Shown here: one piece after another, positions 43,835-52,948 of the stretch
How positions within the stretch are numbered: position 1 is the first letter of the stretch
How the letters are laid out: every line of letters starts with the position of its first letter
DNA from: JALZUV01 sp964654855
GTDB lineage: Bacteria > Pseudomonadota > Alphaproteobacteria > Rickettsiales > JALZUV01
NCBI GenBank assembly: GCA_964654855.1
Contig: CAZZJS010000004.1
Span: 155,025-219,024, forward strand
Length of the DNA: 64,000 nucleotides
Direction: 5' to 3'
Notes under the pieces: generated by a model
What the model was told of the DNA's origin: nothing
The model's input: only the letters and a program-made list of their open reading frames with translations
Databases searched by the model: none
Made by a program: the position numbers and the translations under genes

Positions 43835-45307
43835 TTACTTTCCAGTAGGGATAGTCGTAAATAGCTCGTTCTTATCGCGGATAAGACGTGTGAGTGCGTA
43901 ATCGCGACCGGCTTGGCGGGCAGTACGCAGGGCGCTATCAACATCACTGACAGTTTTGATTTCTTTATCGTTAATACGCACGATAATATCAGCAATACGG
44001 ATATTCTGTTTCGCTGCTGCAGAATCATCTTTGATATCGACAATAATAACGCCGCTTAATTCTTCAGGTAGGCGATATTTTTTGCGCATTACAGTGTCGA
44101 TGGTTGCGAGCTCCAATCCAACAAGATTCCTCGTTTTCACTCCCTTTGGCATGTCAGTTTTAGGTTTCTTTGCATCTTTGCCAGCGACTTCGTTCGTTTC
44201 ATCCAATTCGCCGAGAATAACGCTGGTTGAGCGTTTTTGGCCATCGCGGTAATAGCCGATAGCGACATCTTTGCTGACTTTCGTCTCTGCGACAATGCGT
44301 GGGAGTTTGCGCATGCCTGTTACGGGTTTGCCGTCGAAACTGAGAATAATATCACCGGCTTTAAGGTCAGTTTTAGCGGCAGGAGAATCCTTGGTAACTT
44401 CTAAAACAAGCGCCCCGGCTGTTTCAGTGAGTCCAACAGCGCTAGCCATTTCATCGGTGACTTCTTGGATTTTTACGCCCAACCAGCCGCGATAGGTGCG
44501 GCCATGCTCGCGTAATTGGTCTAATACAGGTTTTCCGAGTGTCGAAGGTACTGCGAAGCCGATACCCACATTTCCACCGGAAGGCGAGAAGATGGCTGTG
44601 TTAATGCCGATCACTTCGCCCGCCATATTGAACATTGGGCCGCCGGAATTGCCGCGGTTAATCGCCGCATCGGTTTGTAAGAAATCGTCAAACGGGCCAG
44701 CATTAATGGAGCGTGAACGGGCAGAGATAATGCCTGCAGTTACCGTCCCACCAAGGCCAAATGGGTTACCGATAGCCATAATCCAGTCACCAACTTTGAC
44801 GCTATCAGAGTTGCCAAATCGTACGAATGGTAGCGGCGTCTTGCTCTCTACTTTCAACAAAGCGAGATCGGTTTTAGGGTCGCGTCCAACGATTTTGGCT
44901 TTGAGTGATGTATCATCTTGCAGGATTACGCTAACTTCATCAGCTTCAGCAATCACGTGGTTATTGGTGACGACATAACCTGCAGCATCAATGATAAAAC
45001 CCGAACCGAGCGAGGTTACTTCGCGCTCTTTGGGTTTGGTCATACCACCGCGCCCGCCTTGCTGCTTTTCTAACTGGTCGAAAAACTGACGGAATGGATC
45101 AAATTGTGGATCATCCGGTAGCTGGAACATAAAGGGTAGGCCGCCCATTGCACCTCTTTGCTTTATTTTTTGCGTCGTAGAGATGTTAACCACTGCCGGT
45201 GTGAGCTTTTCCACCAAAGGGGCAAAACTTTCCGGTGCACCCCGTGAAAAGGCAGGGGCGGTCAACATAAATAAACCTGCAAAAATAAAGCTAAAAAGAC
45301 GTATCAT
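43835..45307 (-). CDS. degP: DegP/HtrA family periplasmic serine protease
   Basis: 490 residues from ATG 45307, with GGAG placed inside the end of hflC; an in-frame TTG precedes it. Signal peptide (LFSFIFAGLFMLTAPAFS), trypsin-like domain with His117 (NNHVI), Asp147 (KTDLAL) and Ser221 (GNSGGP), then two PDZ domains (about 265-350 and 385-480). It degrades or refolds damaged periplasmic proteins. The hflK-hflC-degP order is typical of alphaproteobacteria. Confidence 0.95.
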   Translation of the reverse strand: MIRLFSFIFAGLFMLTAPAFSRGAPESFAPLVEKLTPAVVNISTTQKIKQRGAMGGLPFMFQLPDDPQFDPFRQFFDQLEKQQGGRGGMTKPKEREVTSLGSGFIIDAAGYVVTNNHVIAEADEVSVILQDDTSLKAKIVGRDPKTDLALLKVESKTPLPFVRFGNSDSVKVGDWIMAIGNPFGLGGTVTAGIISARSRSINAGPFDDFLQTDAAINRGNSGGPMFNMAGEVIGINTAIFSPSGGNVGIGFAVPSTLGKPVLDQLREHGRTYRGWLGVKIQEVTDEMASAVGLTETAGALVLEVTKDSPAAKTDLKAGDIILSFDGKPVTGMRKLPRIVAETKVSKDVAIGYYRDGQKRSTSVILGELDETNEVAGKDAKKPKTDMPKGVKTRNLVGLELATIDTVMRKKYRLPEELSGVIIVDIKDDSAAAKQNIRIADIIVRINDKEIKTVSDVDSALRTARQAGRDYALTRLIRDKNELFTTIPTGK

Positions 45308-45310
45308 CAA

Positions 45311-46255
45311 TTAATTCTCCAAATGTTTAAGGAAGTCACTATCAGGTGAGAGGATCATGGTAGTATCGTCTTTGCCGATAGAGGTTTCATAAGCCTGTAG
45401 CGCACGGTAAAACTCGAAAAACCCTGCATCTTGCTCAAAGGCTTCTGCATAAATTTTTGTCGCTTCCCCTTCGCCTTCACCACGGATGGTTTGAGACTTT
45501 TGGTTTGCATCAGCGAGGATTTCAGCCTTTTCACGTTCGGCCGTTGATTTCACTTTCAGTGATTCTTCCTGACCTTGTGAGCGGAATTTCTGAGCTTCTT
45601 CTGCAAAATTTGCGCGCATACGGTTAAAGGTAGATTGCGAAATCTCTGCCGGTAAATCAGCCCGGTTGATACGAACATCGACCACGTCAATCCCGAACCC
45701 ACGACGTGCCACTGCTTCTTTAACGGCACCATCGGCTGCTTTTGCTGCGATGCTCTCTGCCGTTTCACGAGCAGAACGAAGCAAACGACGATTTACCTCC
45801 GTACGGATATCAAGCATGATTTGCACACGCTGGTCTGAGAGCAGGTCACGTAAACCCTTCTTACCCAAAACCTCACGCACAGAAGAGAAAACGATAGAGC
45901 GAAGCTGCTCGTTCAAATTCCGTTCATTACGCACCGATTGATAGAATAAAAGTGGATCCACAATCACATATTTCACGAAAGCATCGACGACCACGCGCTC
46001 CTGAATGCCGCGCTTTTCATCGACCATATTGATCTCTTCAGGCTTGGCGTTGAATTCAAGGATTCGTTTGTCATAGCGCGTAAGGTCCTGAATGAAGGGC
46101 GTTTTAAAATATAGCCCAGGCTCTTGCACCGTACGTACCGGTTTACCAAATTGTAGCACCAGCACTTGTTCGGTTTGATGCACAATAAAGGCAGCTTGCA
46201 TCAGCGCGATTACGCCAATAGCTGCAATAGCAATGAGGAAAGGAGTCTTTTTCAT
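45311..46255 (-). CDS. hflC: HflC, membrane protease modulator
   Basis: 314 residues. N-terminal membrane anchor (PFLIAIAAIGVIALMQAAFIV), the SPFH/band-7 domain (VLQFGKPVRTVQEPGLYFKTPFIQDLTRYDKRILEF), and a coiled coil rich in Ala/Glu (AQKFRSQGQEESLKVKSTAEREKAEILADA). With HflK it forms a cage around FtsH in the membrane. It starts one base after the hflK stop. Confidence 0.95.
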   Translation of the reverse strand: MKKTPFLIAIAAIGVIALMQAAFIVHQTEQVLVLQFGKPVRTVQEPGLYFKTPFIQDLTRYDKRILEFNAKPEEINMVDEKRGIQERVVVDAFVKYVIVDPLLFYQSVRNERNLNEQLRSIVFSSVREVLGKKGLRDLLSDQRVQIMLDIRTEVNRRLLRSARETAESIAAKAADGAVKEAVARRGFGIDVVDVRINRADLPAEISQSTFNRMRANFAEEAQKFRSQGQEESLKVKSTAEREKAEILADANQKSQTIRGEGEGEATKIYAEAFEQDAGFFEFYRALQAYETSIGKDDTTMILSPDSDFLKHLEN

Positions 46256-46256
46256 T

Positions 46257-47342
46257 CTAGTTACCTGCTTTCTTCAAACGATTATTTTGCACTTCAGGCA
46301 GCGGTAAATAAGGTAAAACCCCGCCGGATGCATCTTTATCGATGATTACTTTTGGCATATTAGCCATGATTTTCTCCATCGATTCCAGATACATACGCTT
46401 GCGCGTTACATCTTTTGCCACTTTATATTCGTTATAAACGGATAAGAAACGAGCTGCTTGACCCTTTGCCTCAGCGACAGTTTCTGCCTTATAAGCGAGG
46501 GCACGCTGCTCCATCTGAGCGGCTTTACCTTTGGCTACCGGAATGATTTGGTTTTTATAACGATTCGCCTTACTGACTTCCGTCTCTAAATCTTGCTCAG
46601 CCTTTTTTACATCCTGATAAGAGTCGATGACTTCATCAGGCACATCGGGCTTACGCAAGTTGACGCCGACCACGGTAATACCCGCTTTATATTGGTCGAG
46701 AACCTCTTGAATGCTCTTGGTGCTGCGTTCAGCGATCTCCGCCTGACCCTTATCAATAATATATTCCAAAGGCATTTGGCCGATCACTTCGCGCATGACG
46801 GATTCTGCCACAGGGCGAATTGTTTCTACCGGCTGGCGAATGTTAAATAGGAAATCCGCCGTACGGTTTGGATCAATTTTCCACTGAACGTCAAAATTAA
46901 TATCTACCAAGTTCAAATCACCGGCAAGCATGCGGTTATCTTCGTTGCGGCTGAACTGATCGCCGCGAATTTCAACCTTATTAATGCTGGTAACAGATGG
47001 CGTATAAACCGTCTCAAACGGTGCAGGTAGGTGGTAATGCAGGCCTGGGCCAGTAGAATCAATATATTGACCAAAGCGAAGTACAACGCCTTGCTCATCT
47101 GCCCCCACACGATAAATACCCGAAGCTAACCACAATACAAAAATAGCGACAATCGCAAGGATCATCCCTTTTTTCTGGTCAGGCTCGTTTCCGCCGCCAC
47201 CTTTGCCGAACATATGTTTGAACTGATCTTGCCCTTTACGGAACATATCATCAAAATCGTTGCCCGGAGGAGGAGGACGTTTGCCGCCGCTACCTGAACT
47301 TCCTGGTTTAGGACGACCCCATGGGCCTGAATCATTCGCCAT
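46257..47342 (-). CDS. hflK: HflK, membrane protease modulator
   Basis: 361 residues from ATG 47342, with AGGG upstream; longer in-frame sequence overlaps the divergent mrp. A Gly/Pro-rich N-terminus (RPKPGSSGSGGKRPPPPGNDFDDMFRKGQ), a membrane helix (GMILAIVAIFVLWLASGIYRV), then the SPFH domain (VVLRFGQYIDSTGPGLHYHLPAPFETV) and coiled coil. Partner of HflC in regulating FtsH. The mrp start lies 66 bases away on the other strand. Confidence 0.95.
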   Translation of the reverse strand: MANDSGPWGRPKPGSSGSGGKRPPPPGNDFDDMFRKGQDQFKHMFGKGGGGNEPDQKKGMILAIVAIFVLWLASGIYRVGADEQGVVLRFGQYIDSTGPGLHYHLPAPFETVYTPSVTSINKVEIRGDQFSRNEDNRMLAGDLNLVDINFDVQWKIDPNRTADFLFNIRQPVETIRPVAESVMREVIGQMPLEYIIDKGQAEIAERSTKSIQEVLDQYKAGITVVGVNLRKPDVPDEVIDSYQDVKKAEQDLETEVSKANRYKNQIIPVAKGKAAQMEQRALAYKAETVAEAKGQAARFLSVYNEYKVAKDVTRKRMYLESMEKIMANMPKVIIDKDASGGVLPYLPLPEVQNNRLKKAGN

Positions 47343-47408
47343 AATTACCCTGCTTGTGTTTTTGTTGTGATGCTCCATATATAGGCATTCAACCCATAGG
47401 TTCAAGTG

Positions 47409-48173
47409 ATGACAGTAAAACCACCGCAAATAAACCACCTCCCTCTTAACGGAGTCGAACGAGTTTTCGCGATTGCATCGGGCAAAGGTGGAGTTGGAAA
47501 ATCAACGACTACTACCATGTTGGCGCATGCTTTAGCGACTCAAGGGCAATCTATCAGCATTTTAGATGCGGATATTTACGGCCCTTCCATTCCACGGATG
47601 TTGAATCTTACTGGCCAACCAGAGCTAAAAGATGGCCTTATGATACCGCCGAGCAATTACGGCATTGGCTGCAATTCTATGGGGTTCTTACTACCGGAAG
47701 AAGCGGCAGCTGTATGGCGCGGGCCGATGGTGACGAAGGCTCTAGCCAAGCTAGCACGCGGCACAAAATGGACGCCTCAAGGCGAACAAACCAAACTTCT
47801 CGTCGATTTTCCTCCTGGAACGGGCGATGTGCAGCTTTCTATGGCGCAGCAAGTGCCGATGGATGGCGTCATTATCGTGACCACCCCGCAAGATGTTGCG
47901 GTTGCTGATGCGCGTAAAGCGGCGGATATGTTTGAAAAAGTCAATGTACCCATAATGGGCGTGATTGAAAATATGAGCTGGTTTGAAGATGAACAAGGTA
48001 CTCGTCATAACCTATTTGGTGCGGGCGGTGGTGAAAAACTAGCCGAGGCGATTGGCGTTCCTTTATTAGCGCAAGTCCCGCAGAAACCGGCTCTTGTTGC
48101 CGCAATGGACAAGGGTGAGCAGCCAGAACTATCGGCGATTTCTCTTTACAACGAAATCCTTAAGCACCTATAA
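47409..48173 (+). CDS. Mrp/NBP35-family ATPase lacking DUF59 and the CxxC motif
   Basis: 254 residues from ATG 47409. P-loop ASGKGGVGKSTTTT near 25, DADIYGPSIPRML, FPPGTGDVQLSMAQQ and TTPQDVAVADARKAADMF define the Mrp family of Fe-S carrier/scaffold ATPases. It starts almost at the P-loop, so the N-terminal DUF59 domain of many Mrp proteins is missing. In GVIENMSWFEDEQGTRHNLFG the cluster-binding CxxC found in Mrp/ApbC is absent. Fe-S handling is therefore uncertain. Divergent from hflK. Confidence 0.88.
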   Translation: MTVKPPQINHLPLNGVERVFAIASGKGGVGKSTTTTMLAHALATQGQSISILDADIYGPSIPRMLNLTGQPELKDGLMIPPSNYGIGCNSMGFLLPEEAAAVWRGPMVTKALAKLARGTKWTPQGEQTKLLVDFPPGTGDVQLSMAQQVPMDGVIIVTTPQDVAVADARKAADMFEKVNVPIMGVIENMSWFEDEQGTRHNLFGAGGGEKLAEAIGVPLLAQVPQKPALVAAMDKGEQPELSAISLYNEILKHL

Positions 48174-48201
48174 GCTCTCTAAGCAAATAGGAGGATATAT
48201 C

Positions 48202-48399
48202 ATGCTTAAAGTTATCGAAATACTATCAGAATCAGAAAAATCATGGGAAGACGCGACTAAAAAAGGCGTTAAACATGCTGGTAAAACTATCAAACACATC
48301 AAATCAGCGTATGTGCAAGAATTCAGCACTGTCGTTGATGATAACGAAGTGACTAAATTTCGCGTGAACGTAAAAATCACGTTTGAAGTGAAGAACTAG
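48202..48399 (+). CDS. Dodecin family flavin-binding protein
   Basis: 65 residues, a typical dodecin: MLKVIEILSESEKSWEDATKKGV, the AYVQEFSTVVDDNEVTKFRVNVKITFEV strand pair. Dodecins form dodecamers that store flavin (or CoA). A perfect AGGAGG (48189-48194) lies 7 bases before the ATG, so expression is probably high. In-frame sequence upstream overlaps mrp and is not part of the protein. It follows mrp by 28 bases and converges on miaA. Confidence 0.93.
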   Translation: MLKVIEILSESEKSWEDATKKGVKHAGKTIKHIKSAYVQEFSTVVDDNEVTKFRVNVKITFEVKN

Positions 48400-48407
48400 T
48401 TTTTTAA

Positions 48408-49271
48408 TTAAAACTGATTGCGAAGCCAGGTTAACTGGCGTTTCGCATAACGGCGGGTACTCTGTTTAGCCAGAGTGCCCGCTTCTTCTATGGAAAGCTC
48501 TCCAGCAAGATGAAAGCGTAACTCCGGTACTCCAACGGCTTTCATCACAGGCAAATGCTCATCATAATTCTTTGCTAAAAGAGTTTTTACTTCATCCAGC
48601 GCTCCTGCTTCCAGCATTAGATCAAATCGTGCATCACAACGCGCATAAAGCTCTTTACGATCGAGTTCAATAATCTCTAATTCGAAATGGGTATCGGGGA
48701 AGGGTGGCTCTTTAGGCATAGATTGCCACTCGCTCATTGGTTTTCCGGTGCCCAGATAAACCTCATAGGCACGAATCATGCGCTGAGTGTTGGCGAGGGG
48801 GATGTTTTTTACTACCTTTGGATCCACCTTAGAGAGTTTCTCATAAATAGCCGAGTTTCCCTCTGAATCTATTTCTTGGATAATTTGGTCGCGAATTTTA
48901 GGCGCAATATCGGGGATGGGTGATAGCCCTTCCATCAGCGCTTTTAAATAAAACCCTGTGCCGCCGCAAATGATCGGTAGCTTATCTTCTGCCCAACATT
49001 GTTCGATTTCGGGTTTAATGGTTCCTAGCCAATCGCCGACGCTGGCCATTTTATCGCCTTGCCAAATACCATAGAGGCGGTGGTCAGCTTGTGTGAGCTC
49101 CTCTGCATCGGGGCGTGCAGAAAGAATCTGTAAATCGGCATAGCATTGTGTTGCATCGGCATTGAGAATAACGCCGCTTTTAGCTTTTGCTAACTCAATC
49201 GCTCGTGCTGATTTGCCGCTGGCGGTGGGGCCAGCGATAATATGAATCGTGCCTTTAGGCTGCGACGACAT
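48408..49271 (-). CDS. miaA: tRNA dimethylallyltransferase
   Basis: 287 residues from ATG 49271. P-loop IIAGPTASGKSARAIELA, NADATQCYADLQILSARP, HRLYGIWQG, PIICGGTGFYLKAL and NTQRMIRAYEVYLGTGKPMSEWQ identify MiaA. It adds the isopentenyl group to A37 of tRNAs reading UNN codons. The start overlaps the leuS end by 17 bases, so both are translated from one mRNA (DUF3576-leuS-miaA). Confidence 0.95.
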   Translation of the reverse strand: MSSQPKGTIHIIAGPTASGKSARAIELAKAKSGVILNADATQCYADLQILSARPDAEELTQADHRLYGIWQGDKMASVGDWLGTIKPEIEQCWAEDKLPIICGGTGFYLKALMEGLSPIPDIAPKIRDQIIQEIDSEGNSAIYEKLSKVDPKVVKNIPLANTQRMIRAYEVYLGTGKPMSEWQSMPKEPPFPDTHFELEIIELDRKELYARCDARFDLMLEAGALDEVKTLLAKNYDEHLPVMKAVGVPELRFHLAGELSIEEAGTLAKQSTRRYAKRQLTWLRNQF

Positions 49272-51771
49272 TGACGATCTTATTCGGCACCACAATCACT
49301 TTGCGGACGGTTTTGCCTTCCAAGAACTTAGCGACATTTTCAACTTTCAGTGCCGCTTCTTCAGTCGCGTCTTTCGGGTGATCCATCGGTACATCCACCG
49401 TGCCACGCAACTTGCCATTAACCTGAATGCCAAGGGTAATCGTATCTTCCACTAAAAATTCAGGATTAGCTTTCGGCCATGGCGTGTTCACGAGCCATTC
49501 TGTCTTGCCGAGCATTTCCCAGCATTCTTCGGTAAAGTGGGGCAAGAACGGATTGAGTAACTGTAATAAGGTTGAGATAGACTCTGAGCGTGCATCTGAG
49601 GGCCCTTTATGTGCGGAGATGCTATTCGTCAACTCACGCAATCGCGCAACCGCCTTATTAAAATGAAACCCTTCGATATCAGCGGTGACGCCGTCAATGG
49701 CTTTATGAGTGGCGCGGCGAAGTTCCAATGCTCCCTCTTCGGTTGCTTTCCCTTCTGCCGGCAGTGTCACAATGCGCCATAACTTGTTAAGGTAACGCCA
49801 TGCGCCTTCTACACCGGCTTCTGTCCATTCTAAGTCACGCTCTGGCGGCGAGTCAGATAGCATAAAGAGGCGAGCCGTATCGGCGCCATATCCTTCGATA
49901 ATGCCGCGTGGATCCACTGTATTACGCTTAGATTTACTCATCTTCTCGATACGGCCTACGATAATAGGTTTGCCTGTATCGCTTTGAATAATGGTTCCAT
50001 TTTCATCTTTTTCAATCTCATCGGGATAGAGCCAATCGCCATTCGCATCTTGGTAAGTTTCGTGGCAGATCATGCCTTGAGTCATCAGGCCTTTAAATGG
50101 CTCTGAGGCGTTAAGATAGCCGCATTTTCGTAATGCTTTGGTGAAGAAGCGAGCATAAAGCAAGTGCAATACGGCATGTTCAATTCCGCCAATATATTGA
50201 TCTATGGGAAGCCACTGATTGGCTTCGTCAGGGCTGAAGAGCTGGTCTTGGTCTTTTGCCGTATATTGTGCGAAATACCAACTGGACTCAAAAAATGTAT
50301 CGAAAGTATCGGTCTCGCGCTGGGCGGCTTTACCGCATTCTGGGCAATCTACATGTTTCCATGTTGGATGGTGGTCGAGCGGGTTGCCGGGCTTGTCAAA
50401 ACCGACATCTTCGGGCAGCTCAACAGGAAGCTGATCTTCTGGAACAGGTACAATACCGCAGGCCTCGCAGTGAATCATCGGAATTGGGCAACCCCAATAA
50501 CGTTGGCGCGAAATACCCCAGTCACGCAGACGATAATTAGTTTGTTGGGTGCCGACGCCAAGTTTTTCGATTTCTTCCACCGCCCGTCTCTTGGCATCTT
50601 CGCCAGTAAGACCATTTAAAAATTCAGAATTAATTAATTCGCCTTCACCTGTAAAAGCTTCGGTAAGATCTTCTTCTTCGCCTTGAACAACCGGAATGAT
50701 TGGAAGGTTATATTTGGTAGCAAAATCAAAGTCGCGTTGGTCATGCGCTGGGCAGGCAAAAATGGCGCCGGTGCCGTAATCCATCAATACGAAATTCGCG
50801 ACATAAAGAGGATGCTCTTTTTGTGTAAAAGGATTGGTTACGGTAAGGCCTGTGTCAAAACCGCGTTTTTCAGCCTTTTCGATAGCTTCTTCGGAAGTAC
50901 CGCTGCGGTTACATTCATCAATAAATGCCTGCAACTCTGCATTGGCTTTGCCTAGTTCTGATGCGATTGGGTGGCCTGGTGAAATAGCAGCAAAGCTCAT
51001 ACCGAACAAAGTATCAGGTCTTGTGGTATAGACTTCTAGCTTTTCGCCATTGTTAATATCAAATTGAATGCTGGCACCGATGGATTTACCAATCCATTTT
51101 TCCTGCATGAGTTTCACACGGTCTGGCCAATTGGGGAGGTTGTCTAGCTCACTCAAAAGCTCATCAGAGAATTCTGTCGTTTTCAAAAACCATTGGTTCA
51201 GCTTGCGACGTTCAACCGGAGCGCCGGAGCGCCAGCCGCAACCATCTACCACTTGCTCATTGGCAAGTACGGTATTATCAATCGGATCCCAGTTGACGAA
51301 AGATTCTTTGCGGTAGGCGAGCCCGTTCTTCACAAAATCGAGGAAGAATTTCTGTTCATGACGGTAATAATTTGGATCGCACGTAGCGAGTTCGCGGCTC
51401 CAATCATAAGAGAAGCCAATACCTTTAAGCTGCTCGCGCATGGTTTCAATATTTTGTTTTGTCCAGGCACCTGGATGCACATTGCGCTCAATTGCTGCAT
51501 TTTCTGCTGGTAAGCCAAATGCATCCCAGCCAATGGGGTGCAACACATTATAGCCCTGAGCTTTACGTGAGCGAGCGACGACATCGCCCAACGTGTAGTT
51601 ACGCACATGTCCCATATGAATATTGCCCGAAGGGTAGGGGAACATTTCCAATACGTAGTAAGTGGGCTTATCGCTGCCATTTTCAGCAGTGAAGCAGCCT
51701 TTCTCATCCCACCGTTTTTGCCATTTGGTTTCGGCGGCGCGGAAAGGGTAACGCTCGGGAGTTTCAGTCAT
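49255..51771 (-). CDS. leuS: Leucyl-tRNA synthetase
   Basis: 838 residues. Class I signatures: FPYPSGNIHMGHVRNY (HIGH), KMSKSKRNT (KMSKS) near 610, the CP1 editing domain with TTRPDTLFGMSFAAISP, and a zinc-type insert (CEACGIVPVPEDQLP ... CPECG). It charges tRNA-Leu. The gene starts 21 bases after a DUF3576 lipoprotein, the usual alphaproteobacterial order. Confidence 0.97.
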   Translation of the reverse strand: MTETPERYPFRAAETKWQKRWDEKGCFTAENGSDKPTYYVLEMFPYPSGNIHMGHVRNYTLGDVVARSRKAQGYNVLHPIGWDAFGLPAENAAIERNVHPGAWTKQNIETMREQLKGIGFSYDWSRELATCDPNYYRHEQKFFLDFVKNGLAYRKESFVNWDPIDNTVLANEQVVDGCGWRSGAPVERRKLNQWFLKTTEFSDELLSELDNLPNWPDRVKLMQEKWIGKSIGASIQFDINNGEKLEVYTTRPDTLFGMSFAAISPGHPIASELGKANAELQAFIDECNRSGTSEEAIEKAEKRGFDTGLTVTNPFTQKEHPLYVANFVLMDYGTGAIFACPAHDQRDFDFATKYNLPIIPVVQGEEEDLTEAFTGEGELINSEFLNGLTGEDAKRRAVEEIEKLGVGTQQTNYRLRDWGISRQRYWGCPIPMIHCEACGIVPVPEDQLPVELPEDVGFDKPGNPLDHHPTWKHVDCPECGKAAQRETDTFDTFFESSWYFAQYTAKDQDQLFSPDEANQWLPIDQYIGGIEHAVLHLLYARFFTKALRKCGYLNASEPFKGLMTQGMICHETYQDANGDWLYPDEIEKDENGTIIQSDTGKPIIVGRIEKMSKSKRNTVDPRGIIEGYGADTARLFMLSDSPPERDLEWTEAGVEGAWRYLNKLWRIVTLPAEGKATEEGALELRRATHKAIDGVTADIEGFHFNKAVARLRELTNSISAHKGPSDARSESISTLLQLLNPFLPHFTEECWEMLGKTEWLVNTPWPKANPEFLVEDTITLGIQVNGKLRGTVDVPMDHPKDATEEAALKVENVAKFLEGKTVRKVIVVPNKIVNVVAA

Positions 51772-51792
51772 AATGATTTAGTATTTTAAGGG

Positions 51793-52314
51793 TTAAGAAT
51801 CTTCTCTCAAACGCAAAACACGTAATTCGCGTGCGCGTGTGAGAATCGTATTTTCTAGCTTACGTGAAAGTTCTGGGCTTACTTTAATATCGCGCCAGCC
51901 ACCTGTTTCGCTATCGACCGCTTGTTTAAACAGAGTCAGCTTAATGGCATCTGCACGTAAAGCAGAATCCAGAATGAGTGCATTTACTTTGAAGCGCTCG
52001 CCTTGACTGTCTGGATCTTCATACCAGTCGGTCAATACGGTGCCACCAAATGGATCCGCCGCAGAGAAAGGCATAAAGGCGAGTGTATCTAGCGTTGCAC
52101 GCCAGAGGTAGCTATTCACGCCTAGACGTGCGCCACTTTCTTTATCATCATCCCCACTGCCAAGAAGGTTCCAGCCATCTGCGCCTGTTAATTTACCGCG
52201 ACGTGCCTCACGTTCATGCTCACCGATAAGAGGTGTGTCTTGAACACCTTCGCCTAGTATATCACAGCCACTTAGGAAAATGGCGGTGGTTGCTATCAAA
52301 ATCCATTTCGTCAT
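51793..52314 (-). CDS. DUF3576 lipoprotein
   Basis: 173 residues from ATG 52314; a start at 52344 is possible but less natural. Lipoprotein signal TKWILIATTAIFLSGC (Cys17). DUF3576 features: GVNSYLWRATLDTLAFMPFSAADPFGGTVLTDWYEDPDSQGERFKVNALILDSALRAD. It is probably an envelope lipoprotein of unknown role, encoded next to leuS throughout the class. Divergent from pgsA, whose start is 65 bases away. Confidence 0.88.
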   Translation of the reverse strand: MTKWILIATTAIFLSGCDILGEGVQDTPLIGEHEREARRGKLTGADGWNLLGSGDDDKESGARLGVNSYLWRATLDTLAFMPFSAADPFGGTVLTDWYEDPDSQGERFKVNALILDSALRADAIKLTLFKQAVDSETGGWRDIKVSPELSRKLENTILTRARELRVLRLREDS

Positions 52315-52379
52315 GCTGTTAGATGTAGCAGATAGGATTAGCATGGCAATAGCTTATCTTTTATGTTTTAACTAGAACT

Positions 52380-52934
52380 ATGGTCTCAAAACAAAATATC
52401 CCTAACTACCTGACAGCCCTGCGGATAGCGATCATTCCGCTGATGTTGGCGGTATTTTACATTCCAGATGGAGTGGGAAATGTGATTGCAGCCGGTTTGT
52501 TTGTGATGGCGAGTGTTTCAGATTTCTTTGATGGGTACCTTGCGCGCAGATGGGATGTGCAATCTTCCATGGGGCGCTTTCTGGATCCAATCGCTGATAA
52601 GCTATTGATTGCCGCGATTTTAATTTTATTGGTCGATGCGCGAGTGATTGCGGGTTGGCATATTTTACCTGCTATTGCGATCTTGTGCCGTGAAATTTTA
52701 GTTTCTGGGCTACGTGAATTTTTGGCAGAGTTAAAAGTGGTAGTGCCTGTGACTAATCTGGCAAAATGGAAGACGGGCGTACAAATGGGTGCGCTTTTCT
52801 TCATGTTACTAGGGCCGATTACCCCTTTATGGTTGGGCGGCGATAGTTTTGGCCTCATCTTGCTGTGGGCAGCAGCGGTTTTAACCCTCTATACTGGCTA
52901 TAATTATCTAGTGCATGGGCTAAAACATTTTTAA
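52380..52934 (+). CDS. pgsA: CDP-diacylglycerol-glycerol-3-phosphate 3-phosphatidyltransferase
   Basis: 184 residues, about five membrane helices. The CDP-alcohol phosphotransferase motif DG-x2-AR-x8-G-x3-D-x3-D is complete in DGYLARRWDVQSSMGRFLDPIAD (about 58-80). NIPNYLTALRIAIIPLMLAVFYIP and REILVSGLREFLAEL support PgsA. It makes phosphatidylglycerol phosphate. It begins a run with the FKBP-like and aminotransferase genes. Confidence 0.93.
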   Translation: MVSKQNIPNYLTALRIAIIPLMLAVFYIPDGVGNVIAAGLFVMASVSDFFDGYLARRWDVQSSMGRFLDPIADKLLIAAILILLVDARVIAGWHILPAIAILCREILVSGLREFLAELKVVVPVTNLAKWKTGVQMGALFFMLLGPITPLWLGGDSFGLILLWAAAVLTLYTGYNYLVHGLKHF

Positions 52935-52948
52935 ATTAAGGGATTAAT

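Noticed and set aside
47343..47438. N-terminal extension of HflK (32 residues)
   Set aside because: It overlaps the divergent mrp start and is Cys/His/Trp-rich, unlike HflK; ATG 47342 has AGGG upstream.
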